Source of the DNA: PHAA01 sp034678805
GTDB lineage: Bacteria; Bacillota; Syntrophomonadia; Syntrophomonadales; Syntrophomonadaceae
Length of the DNA stretch: 6,622 bases
Direction: 5' to 3'
NCBI GenBank assembly: GCA_034678805.1
Contig: JAXDBN010000022.1
Span: 1-6,622 of the forward strand
The notes beneath the pieces are model-generated. The model was not told the DNA's origin. It did no database searches and saw only the letters and a program-made list of their open reading frames with translations. This document shows, in pieces, positions 1 to 5,346 of this stretch. The position numbers were made by a program, and so were the translations under genes. Positions within the stretch are counted from its first letter, which is position 1. The number at the start of each line of letters is the position of its first letter.

Positions 1-6
1 GGTACC

Positions 7-31
7 GTCAATAGTTTTTCGCAAATTTGAA
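7..31 (+). repeat. Left terminal inverted repeat of the IS256-type element
   Basis: This segment matches the reverse complement of 1337-1361 at 17 of 25 positions. The shared core is TTTCGCAAA followed by TTGAA. An alignment with small gaps extends the match to CAATA near the tip. The outer limit is uncertain by several bases. Confidence 0.65.
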
Positions 32-34
32 TTT

Positions 35-45
35 CCACTTGGTAA
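35..45 (+). repeat. Subterminal inverted repeat, left copy
   Basis: CCACTTGGTAA here is the exact reverse complement of 1293-1303. It lies 28 bases inside the left tip, whereas its partner lies about 58 bases inside the right tip. It could be an accessory transposase-binding site. The left copy sits just downstream of the transposase stop codon. Confidence 0.5.
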
Positions 46-52
46 TTGGCAG

Positions 53-1246
53 CTAACCAGCAATCTGATTGGCTGTTTCTTTTTGCATCTCCTCTAGCGG
101 CTTCATGCACATGTACCTTTTATTGCCCCAAGATTTGCTAGCCACGTGCCGTAGCCTGGCACAGACCAGCATTAGTGCTGAATTCCCATCAGGGAAGGTG
201 CCAACCACCCTGGTTCGGCGGCGGATCTCACGGTTTAACCGCTCAATGACATTATTGCTGCGAAGTTTGGTCCAGTGTGCGTCCGGAAAGTCCATATAGG
301 TAAGAGTCTCATTGATCCCGTCTTCAATCTTTTTGGCCGCCTCCTTGAGTTTCATGTCTTTTAGCTTGGCGGCTATAGCGGTGGCCTTTTCTTTGGCCGC
401 CTCTTTGTTTTCCTGGGCATGGATGGCTTTAAGCATCGCCGCCACTTCTCTCATCCGAGAGCGTGGTGTCACAGAGAAAACATTGCGGTAGAAATGTACG
501 GTGCAGCGCTGGTACTTAGCATCGGGATAGACTTCGTTGACCGCTTCAAGTAGACCTAGATTCTTGTCACCGATGAATAATAAGGTGCCGGTTAGACCCC
601 TCTGTTTTAAGCTTCGAAGGAAATTCTGCCAACTTGCCAAATCCTCTTTCATTCCCTCAGCAGCTCCGATTACTTCACGATAGCCATCGGCGTTGACAGC
701 CATGGCGATTAACACTGCTACATTTTCATACTCTCCACCCCAGTTACGTTTAAGGTAGATCCCGTCTAAGTAGACATAGGGATAATTGCCTTTTAGAGGG
801 CGGTTGCGCCAGGCTTCGATATGCTCGTAGACTTTCTTGTTGAGATTGCTGACCGTACCAGCTGACACCTTGGTGCCCCAAAGGGCCTCCGTAATATCCT
901 CTACCCTCCGTACTGAGACACCGGCCAAGTACATTTCGATCAGGGCTTCCTCCACTGAGCTTTCCCGCCGTCGGTAACGCTCGATGATGGCTGTCTCAAA
1001 AGCCACCCCCTTGAGCTTGGGCATCTTGAGTTTTACATCTCCCGAGGAGGTGGTCAGATTACGTTCGTAATGCCCGGAGCGATATCCCTGGCGATCTTGG
1101 GTACGCTCATATCGTTCCGCGTTGGTCAACTCCTGGGCTTCCTTCTCCAGCATTTCATTCAGGGTTTCTTCTACGCTGTTGCGGACCAACTCCTTAAGCT
1201 CGAGCTTTATGGCCCCTTCGTTTAAGTGTATAATTTTATTGGACAT
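53..1246 (-). CDS. IS256-family (mutator-type) DDE transposase
   Basis: This gene encodes a 397-residue transposase that would cut the element's ends and join them to target DNA. The catalytic triad is visible: D161 in YVYLDGIYLK, D227 in LLFIGDKNLG and E335 in NNVIERLNRE. The family C-x2-H pair appears as C248 and H251 in QRCTVHFYRN, just after the second Asp. An N-terminal region of about 150 residues carries basic, helical DNA-binding sequence, and the helical stretch between D227 and E335 (about 265-320) is the usual insertion domain. The length is normal for the family and there are no internal stops or frameshifts. The ATG at 1244-1246 has AAAGGAG at 1257-1263, ten bases upstream. The stop is TAG. 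The gene is alone inside the terminal repeats. The family call is very secure, but I do not assign a named IS. Confidence 0.96.
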   Translation of the reverse strand: MSNKIIHLNEGAIKLELKELVRNSVEETLNEMLEKEAQELTNAERYERTQDRQGYRSGHYERNLTTSSGDVKLKMPKLKGVAFETAIIERYRRRESSVEEALIEMYLAGVSVRRVEDITEALWGTKVSAGTVSNLNKKVYEHIEAWRNRPLKGNYPYVYLDGIYLKRNWGGEYENVAVLIAMAVNADGYREVIGAAEGMKEDLASWQNFLRSLKQRGLTGTLLFIGDKNLGLLEAVNEVYPDAKYQRCTVHFYRNVFSVTPRSRMREVAAMLKAIHAQENKEAAKEKATAIAAKLKDMKLKEAAKKIEDGINETLTYMDFPDAHWTKLRSNNVIERLNREIRRRTRVVGTFPDGNSALMLVCARLRHVASKSWGNKRYMCMKPLEEMQKETANQIAG

Positions 1247-1292
1247 GGTTACGTGGCTCCTTTCTTGGCAGATTTTGTGTGGTAACTTTATC

Positions 1293-1303
1293 TTACCAAG
1301 TGG
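1293..1303 (-). repeat. Subterminal inverted repeat, right copy
   Basis: TTACCAAGTGG here is the exact inverse of 35-45. It lies about 47 bases upstream of the transposase start codon, inside the probable promoter region, so a protein bound here could also affect transposase expression. That regulatory role is inference. Confidence 0.5.
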
Positions 1304-1336
1304 CTGCGCCCATGTCCGCTTGTTTTATAGTCGCTA

Positions 1337-1361
1337 TTCAATTTTGCGAAACTTATTGTAC
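1337..1361 (-). repeat. Right terminal inverted repeat of the IS256-type element
   Basis: This is the partner of 7-31, with the core TTTGCGAAA on the plus strand at 1343-1351. It lies about 90 bases upstream of the transposase start codon, so the transposase promoter should sit between about 1264 and 1336. I could not pick out a convincing -35/-10 pair for it there. Confidence 0.65.
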
Positions 1362-1382
1362 CTTATCAATAGATGGTATAAT
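1353..1382 (+). promoter_or_regulatory. Possible outward hybrid promoter at the IS right edge
   Basis: A perfect TATAAT is at 1377-1382, just outside the element. Weak -35 candidates lie within the IS end: TTATTG at 1353-1358 (18-bp spacing) or TTGTAC at 1356-1361 (15-bp spacing). Transcription would run rightward, away from the IS, and meet the hairpin at 1411-1464 almost at once. No plus-strand gene lies downstream. The -10 match is good and the -35 is poor, so this is tentative. Confidence 0.3.
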
Positions 1383-1410
1383 TTATGGATAACCTACTAT
1401 AAAATGATAC

Positions 1411-1464
1411 AAATGCACACCCCTAGTCTACCTTTCAACGATTCCAAGGTAGGGGTGTGCATTT
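1411..1464. terminator. Strong hairpin, probable bidirectional terminator
   Basis: AAATGCACACCCC (1411-1423) pairs perfectly with GGGGTGTGCATTT (1452-1464). An inner stem TACCTT (1429-1434) with AAGGTA (1446-1451) follows, leaving a small one-sided bulge and an 11-base loop. On the plus strand the right arm ends in TTTTT (1462-1466), as in a Rho-independent terminator. On the minus strand the stem is followed by a T-rich but interrupted tract. It lies about 104 bases beyond the stop of the 144-residue gene and could end that transcript, or any transcript leaving the IS. The stem is certain and the role is inferred. Confidence 0.6.
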
Positions 1465-1481
1465 TTGTCAGGGGGTGTGCA
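1452..1481 (+). repeat. Direct repeat of GGGGTGTGCA
   Basis: The word GGGGTGTGCA occurs at 1452-1461 and again at 1472-1481, exactly 20 bases apart. The first copy is the right arm of the hairpin at 1411-1464. The left arm could therefore pair with either copy, giving two mutually exclusive stems. Confidence 0.6.
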
Positions 1482-1519
1482 AACCCTTCGCGAGACATTT
1501 GAAGCTTATTTATTATTGG

Positions 1520-1545
1520 CAAGAAGCCTTATTGTTAACTTCTTG
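1520..1545. repeat. Short inverted repeat after the 144-residue gene
   Basis: CAAGAAG (1520-1526) and CTTCTTG (1539-1545) form a 7-bp stem with a 12-base loop, about 22 bases past the stop codon of the minus-strand gene at 1568. There is no poly-T run on the minus strand, so it is at best a weak 3'-end structure. Confidence 0.35.
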
Positions 1546-1567
1546 GGAGGGGGAATATTATTGGTGC

Positions 1568-2002
1568 CTAATCAGATGTAGACTGACTTTTATGAAATGA
1601 CGTAATTACTATATATCCAAAAATCAGTTGAGCAGCCACAACCTGACCAGCATCGGTGTGCACTATGGGATCAAGTACTTGGATTACTGGAGTTGGAACA
1701 CCGTTGCTGAAGTAAATCAAGTGAGTACATGCGAACAGTCCTAATGGAATTCCAGCGAAAGTCATTTTGAAGATATCTAATGCCCATGATCCAGTATTTC
1801 TTACTTCATGTACTAAAAGCTCAATAAATCCCAATAGCACCCCTATTAAAACAAATAATCCTAATTGGGCCAAATAGAAGTGCCCAGGTTCCAATGTTTC
1901 CAGGGCAGACTGCTTGAGACTAGCCAGCCAAGGGCCAGAGGCATATAGGATAACAAGGATTAGTAAGGAACGAGCCACGCACGAAGTTTTACATTTGTTC
2001 AC
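1568..2002 (-). CDS. Multi-pass membrane protein of unknown function
   Basis: The product has 144 residues and I do not recognise its family. Four hydrophobic segments are visible at about 8-27, 43-65, 76-97 and 118-136. A polar stretch, ELLVHEVRNTGSW (61-73), joins helices 2 and 3, and the C-terminal tail is short and polar. Several histidines and acidic residues lie at helix ends (H41, H65, H94, H115, H137), but nothing shows a metal site. The start is a GTG at 2000-2002, chosen because AGGAG (2012-2016) lies nine bases upstream. The stop is TAG. It stands alone: the IS lies on its 3' side and the lipoprotein gene ends 234 bases upstream. It could be a small transporter subunit or an orphan integral membrane protein. 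Coding status is fairly secure and function is unknown. Confidence 0.75.
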   Translation of the reverse strand: MNKCKTSCVARSLLILVILYASGPWLASLKQSALETLEPGHFYLAQLGLFVLIGVLLGFIELLVHEVRNTGSWALDIFKMTFAGIPLGLFACTHLIYFSNGVPTPVIQVLDPIVHTDAGQVVAAQLIFGYIVITSFHKSQSTSD

Positions 2003-2011
2003 TATTTACAA

Positions 2012-2016
2012 CTCCT
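2012..2016 (-). promoter_or_regulatory. Ribosome binding site selecting the GTG start at 2002
   Basis: AGGAG on the minus strand lies nine bases before the GTG. No ATG in this frame lies nearby with a comparable site, so it supports initiation at GTG. Confidence 0.7.
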
Positions 2017-2102
2017 GGTAAAGAATCTGCTTTTGGCAATTGCTGGTCTATAAGGTTCAAAACCTAGATAGGCATATAAAACAATTACCGATTTCAACTA
2101 AA

Positions 2103-2144
2103 CAAGCACATCACAGTACTCGTGGATCGATATTAATGTGCTTG
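2103..2144. repeat. Inverted repeat with a 24-base loop
   Basis: CAAGCACAT (2103-2111) and ATGTGCTTG (2136-2144) are perfect inverse copies. They lie in the 234-base gap between the lipoprotein and the 144-residue gene. No T-run follows on either strand, so it does not look like an intrinsic terminator. It could be an operator or a processed RNA structure. The rest of this gap shows nothing I can assign. Confidence 0.4.
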
Positions 2145-2236
2145 ATTAAGCTACCTGATTGATGCGGATTAAAGCTGCTTACTTTGTAGCCATACGCCGT
2201 GCCTCTTACAATGATCAGTGCAGCCGGTCGCCTTTG

Positions 2237-2791
2237 TTATTGTACGCCCGCGGAAGGGGCGGAAATTTTATTTGTTATTGATACACTTTTCAGAATATTC
2301 ATAATAACATCCTGATATTTTTTATATTTCTCATCACTGACTACGACATGTGCACCGTGGTAATCACCATATAATACATTGATATCATATACTCCATTGG
2401 CAAACCTAGTGTACAACTGGCATCTGAGACCATCGTTATTAACTATTTCACCCTTTTCCATGCCCTGCTCAGGAAACGAAATAGGAGTTAAGTATCCAAA
2501 TACAATAATATAATTGTCATTGTCATTATTAATATATATTGTTACATCTCCACTTGGATCCATTTCCAATTTATCGTCGTCAACAATAACTGTTTTCCAT
2601 AAACCAGGATATTTTAAACTAAAATGATACTTTTCATTAACATAGGTCTTATCTAATTGAATATTACTGGATTCATCTGATGGGGCGATATTATTACCTT
2701 TTATTGTTGATAAATCATTGTTACATCCTGTAATCATGGTTATACTTATTATTAGAACACTAAAAAACAATACCCGAATCCTATTTTGCAT
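2237..2791 (-). CDS. Small lipoprotein with a PsbP-like domain
   Basis: This encodes a 184-residue exported lipoprotein, probably anchored on the outer face of the membrane. The signal peptide has basic residues R4 and R6, a hydrophobic core (7-19) and a lipobox I20-T21-G22-C23, with C23 as the lipidated residue. After a polar linker (24-48), residues 50-172 begin with YHFSLKYPGLW and end with a helix (KYQDVIMNILKSVSI), the pattern of small PsbP/MOG1-like domains found in many Gram-positive lipoproteins. That fold call comes from pattern memory. The start is the ATG at 2789-2791, seven bases after AAAGGAGG. A GTG two codons upstream overlaps the ribosome binding site and is rejected. It is the last gene of the three-gene exported unit, 68 bases from the Ig-repeat gene with a strong hairpin between them. 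The last codons (SAPSAGVQ) are unusually G+C-rich compared with the rest of the gene. Confidence 0.85.
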   Translation of the reverse strand: MQNRIRVLFFSVLIISITMITGCNNDLSTIKGNNIAPSDESSNIQLDKTYVNEKYHFSLKYPGLWKTVIVDDDKLEMDPSGDVTIYINNDNDNYIIVFGYLTPISFPEQGMEKGEIVNNDGLRCQLYTRFANGVYDINVLYGDYHGAHVVVSDEKYKKYQDVIMNILKSVSITNKISAPSAGVQ

Positions 2792-2798
2792 TAACACC

Positions 2799-2806
2799 CC
2801 TCCTTT
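2799..2806 (-). promoter_or_regulatory. Ribosome binding site deciding the lipoprotein start
   Basis: AAAGGAGG on the minus strand lies seven bases before the ATG at 2789-2791. The in-frame GTG at 2795-2797 starts only one base after this site, too close to be used, so the protein begins MQNRIR. Confidence 0.8.
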
Positions 2807-2811
2807 ATATA

Positions 2812-2847
2812 TTTACAGAAGGCTGTATAAAAACAGCCTTCTGTAAA
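2812..2847. promoter_or_regulatory. Perfect 15-bp intercistronic hairpin
   Basis: TTTACAGAAGGCTGT (2812-2826) and ACAGCCTTCTGTAAA (2833-2847) are exact inverse copies with a 6-base loop. On the minus-strand transcript the hairpin begins 12 bases after the stop of the Ig-repeat gene and ends five bases before the lipoprotein ribosome binding site. Neither strand has a proper U-tract after it, so it is not a textbook terminator. It may stabilise the upstream message, partly terminate transcription or limit lipoprotein translation. The structure is certain and the role is inferred. Confidence 0.6.
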
Positions 2848-2859
2848 ATTGTAGCATTA

Positions 2860-3852
2860 TTATGGAATTGGATGACTGACCATTTTTTTGGGATCGGACT
2901 TGTTCACTTTTACGTTGATCGTTTTTACATAACCGAGATAATTCACAGTCATAACCGCATTTCCTTCCTTAAAGGCATAGATAAAACCCTCACTGCCCAT
3001 AGCAACGTTCGAGTTGGAAGATTCTACTTTTGCTATCTTTGAAAAATCTTCCGTGCTGCCATCATCAAACTCTACCATTAACGGCATCAACTCTACACCT
3101 TTTTCATCTTCTATAACTACTTGTTGAGGAGCGGTCAGCTTAGCTTTGGATGATTTTATTTTAGGATTGGTCACAGTTATATCAGTTGAAGCCGAGAAGC
3201 CGAGATATGAAGCAGTGACGACCGCCGTGCCAGGATTAACAGTATATACTCGCCCATTCGATACCGTTGCAACACTTTCGTTAGACGACTCCCATTTTAT
3301 ATCACATTTATCCGTTATGTCATATTCAGACCCCAGCGAAGTCATCACTAGAGCAGTCAATTTGTATGGATTCTGGTCACCCAATTTATACAACAATCCA
3401 TTTAACTTAATTTTCTTTTCGCTCATTTTCAAGTCGGTGATACTGCCTTTGGCTACATTAACATTGATACTGTCTTTCATCCCGTTATATTCAGCAAAGA
3501 TTGTTGCCGTTCCTTCCGATTTGGGAATTATTAGGCCATTATTACAATATTTAAAAATATTCGTATTATCAGTAGACCAGGCAACTTGCGTGGGGGCAAG
3601 AATATCCTCGATATTATTATTTACTACATATTTTACTTCGGCACAATAATCAATATCAGGAATACCTTCCACAAATTTCATGTTAACACTATCTAAAGCA
3701 ATTTCAATTCTTTCCGTTGCCTTATTTGTATCATCCGCCTTAAGTCCATCATTTGATTCTGCCAATACTACACTAATACTTGATAATAATAATAATGCAA
3801 TTATTGTTATTGATAATTTCATTTTTAATAATTTTGGAATTCTATTTTTCAT
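2860..3852 (-). CDS. Secreted protein with three Big_2-like Ig repeats
   Basis: This encodes a 330-residue exported protein with no visible enzyme domain. The signal peptide has a basic start, a hydrophobic core (about 13-29) and a likely signal peptidase I site after A31 (VVLA/ES). Three related beta-rich modules follow at about 48-133, 137-228 and 231-317. Each carries the Big_2 hallmarks: a W/V-x-S-x-N/D core, a G-x-V/I turn, an E/P-G-x-A strand and a closing Y-L-G or Y-N-G motif. In module 2 this reads WESSN...VATVSNGRVYTV, then PGTAVVTASYLG. Big_2 modules in surface proteins usually mediate adhesion or act as spacers. No LPxTG, S-layer or transmembrane anchor is present, so it is probably released or held by a partner. 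It has three cysteines (C70, C103, C183). AGGAGG lies seven bases before the ATG. The peptidase-like gene ends 41 bases upstream, so the two are probably co-transcribed. Confidence 0.88.
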   Translation of the reverse strand: MKNRIPKLLKMKLSITIIALLLLSSISVVLAESNDGLKADDTNKATERIEIALDSVNMKFVEGIPDIDYCAEVKYVVNNNIEDILAPTQVAWSTDNTNIFKYCNNGLIIPKSEGTATIFAEYNGMKDSINVNVAKGSITDLKMSEKKIKLNGLLYKLGDQNPYKLTALVMTSLGSEYDITDKCDIKWESSNESVATVSNGRVYTVNPGTAVVTASYLGFSASTDITVTNPKIKSSKAKLTAPQQVVIEDEKGVELMPLMVEFDDGSTEDFSKIAKVESSNSNVAMGSEGFIYAFKEGNAVMTVNYLGYVKTINVKVNKSDPKKMVSHPIP

Positions 3853-3893
3853 TTACGGACCTCCTTTAATTCATATTTAGTAATAAATAAATC

Positions 3894-4898
3894 CTATTGC
3901 CAATCCCAGGTATAATCCTGAGCAAGAGTTGAATTTTTTAATATAGCCGCATAACCTGCACTGGAGCATGTATCTGAATACCAATTTGACTCTTTGCACC
4001 AGTAGAGTGTTTGTTCGTCGCACGTGAATTTTAATTTAACCAGATTTCCGCTCGAATCATTTACCGGAGAAATGCTTTTAACCATGAATGTATGGTCGTT
4101 ATTTACAAAAGCATCCCCTGGTGACATCCGGGCGTACTTTTTTAGAGAAGATTCAGTTGACTTCCCGATTTTAGGGTGACTAGTTAAATCGCCTGTCGTA
4201 GTGTGTCTAGCTATATTCCAACAAATACTGACGTAGGCAGAACAATCATTACCGTATTTGGGCATAATAATGCCATTACTGGTATAATCGGAATAAAATC
4301 CATATTGACTTGGGTTTCCTATAGCTACATCAAAATACGAGGCATTTGCCCATTGTGACCATGGTACGGAAGTAATGCTGCTCTGATAGCTTGTTTGCGA
4401 GTATGGAAGACCATAGTATCTACTTCCTGCCGAATACGTATATTGGTTTTTCCATCCCCTAACATTACTGCTGGGAACCCAAGAATAATTATTCATGGTA
4501 TTCCCTCTTTGAATTAAGGAATTTCTAGTACTGGATAAGTTTATATTAAAAATTCTCACTCCCCATGTCACTGTTGTTCCAACTGTGGCACTTACAGCTA
4601 TTCTGTAGCTATGCCCTTCGTATAGATATTTTATTGGTATCGTATAGGAAGTAGAGGTGCCGGTACTAACTCCATTTAACACTAACATATTGGTAGTGGT
4701 ATCTCGTACGGATATTTTATATGATGCACCAGTTACATTGCTCCAAGTAACATAAAAATTACTTCTATTAAAGTTACCATTGTCTACTGCCGGACTGGTT
4801 ATTGTTGGATCTGTTTGTGCAAAAGCAATATTTGCATTAGAAAAATTTAGAGCAACAAACATTATTAGCATGAAAGTAAATGCTTTTACTTTTTTCAT
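3894..4898 (-). CDS. Secreted Fn3-like / NlpC-P60-like cysteine peptidase or amidase
   Basis: This encodes a 334-residue exported protein that probably acts on the cell wall or another extracellular polymer. A signal peptide (1-27, cleavage after AFA/Q) leads into an Fn3-like beta module (about 31-120; VTWSNVTGASYKISVRD is typical). The C-terminal domain (about 150-322) has the order expected for NlpC/P60-like papain-fold enzymes: GLPYSQ (163-168), then YGNDCSAYVSICW with candidate nucleophile C219, then PGDAFVNNDHTFMV with candidate histidine H269, then CDEQT with a possible third polar residue (E295 or Q296). This family usually cleaves peptidoglycan stem-peptide bonds, but the substrate here is unknown. 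Extra cysteines at 226, 293, 301 and 311 are unusual for an exported Gram-positive protein. The ATG at 4896-4898 has a less canonical AAGGGGG seven bases upstream. It is the first gene of the apparent exported operon. Export is secure and the catalytic assignment is probable. Confidence 0.8.
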   Translation of the reverse strand: MKKVKAFTFMLIMFVALNFSNANIAFAQTDPTITSPAVDNGNFNRSNFYVTWSNVTGASYKISVRDTTTNMLVLNGVSTGTSTSYTIPIKYLYEGHSYRIAVSATVGTTVTWGVRIFNINLSSTRNSLIQRGNTMNNYSWVPSSNVRGWKNQYTYSAGSRYYGLPYSQTSYQSSITSVPWSQWANASYFDVAIGNPSQYGFYSDYTSNGIIMPKYGNDCSAYVSICWNIARHTTTGDLTSHPKIGKSTESSLKKYARMSPGDAFVNNDHTFMVKSISPVNDSSGNLVKLKFTCDEQTLYWCKESNWYSDTCSSAGYAAILKNSTLAQDYTWDWQ

Positions 4899-4972
4899 CC
4901 ATTTTCCCCCTTATTAGTATCGAAATTTTTCTCTTCGGTGTTTAAAGTATTGCTTCTATTTTTTTTAAACCT

Positions 4973-5005
4973 ACACAAGGTGACGGTTCGATGGTTCTTT
5001 TGTGT
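4973..5005. repeat. REP-like palindrome (ACACAAGG...TTGTGT)
   Basis: ACACAA (4973-4978) pairs with TTGTGT (5000-5005) around GGTGACGGTTC and a second GGTTC. From memory, palindromes of the form ACACAAGGGGACGGTTCTTTTGTGT are dispersed repeats in several clostridial genomes, some linked to REP-associated Y1 transposases. This copy has a few extra bases in the middle. No such transposase is in the window. Confidence 0.45.
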
Positions 5006-5039
5006 CAATGCCCTTCTGACATTGAGGAGTGGCCATTCA

Positions 5040-5273
5040 GTTATCCTGAATATTGGCGCAGATCAATCCTTTGTTTCTTATGACTTCTATGTTCGCCTTC
5101 GTGCTTCTGGATCCATATCCTGCATAATCGTATCTTTATTACCCTTGACGCTTGCTTTCTGGGATGCGGCCAACATAGTCCCTTACCCTAGCCTGTTTAG
5201 GAATTAAAATAACAATCCTCCCTTCTCCCACAAAATAAGGATAAATGGAATTCTCAAGCGAACTTCCTACCAT
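5040..5273 (-). pseudogene. Possible decayed coding fragment, perhaps transposase-derived
   Basis: On the minus strand a 44-codon frame opens at ATG 5271-5273 and ends at a double stop (TAATAA, 5136-5141). The same frame then stays open for 32 codons to a TGA at 5037-5039. The second part reads YDYAGYGSRSTKANIEVIRN, then KGLI, which recalls the D-x-GY-x-S-x-x-N...G-(I/L) stretch around the second Asp of IS4/IS5-type DDE transposases. No strong ribosome binding site precedes the ATG. The plus strand is also open across much of this stretch, so chance cannot be excluded. This is a weak call. Confidence 0.22.
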
Positions 5274-5346
5274 ATTTCTTTACCCATCCAATTCTTCTCT
5301 TCCTAACCCAATTCCTCTCAAATAGCGTGGATAGCCCCTTTTGCGA

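Larger units (their letters stand above)
1..1362 (-). mobile_element. IS256-family insertion sequence (approximate limits)
   Basis: A single transposase gene lies between imperfect inverted repeats. The left end at 7-31 and the reverse complement of 1337-1361 agree at 17 of 25 positions without gaps and share the core TTTCGCAAA. An inner perfect 11-bp inverted repeat (CCACTTGGTAA, 35-45 and 1293-1303) lies just inside both ends. One transposase of about 400 residues with terminal repeats of about 25 bp is the usual IS256-family layout. The exact tips and the 8-9 bp target duplication cannot be fixed, because the window starts at or within a few bases of the left tip. The palindromic word GGTACC at position 1 is partly matched at 1358-1362. 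The element appears complete and potentially active. Confidence 0.8.

Noticed and set aside
1..1366. Target-site duplication of the IS (GTACC at 2-6 and 1358-1362)
   Set aside because: The words overlap the proposed inverted-repeat tips and match for only five bases, the left flank is cut off by the window edge, and IS256-type elements normally make 8-9 bp duplications.
1122..1502. Plus-strand open frame across the IS right end
   Set aside because: It crosses the transposase start, the terminal repeat and the terminator-like hairpin, so it is a chance frame.
2792..2797. GTG start two codons upstream for the lipoprotein
   Set aside because: It begins one base after the AAAGGAGG ribosome binding site and leaves no spacing; the ATG at 2789-2791 has a seven-base spacing.
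3146..3649. Plus-strand open frame opposite the Ig-repeat gene
   Set aside because: It is fully antisense to a well-supported secreted protein, has no good ribosome binding site and shows no recognisable domain.
4938..5207. Plus-strand open frame of 89 codons
   Set aside because: It runs through the REP-like palindrome, lacks a convincing ribosome binding site and has no protein-like motif.
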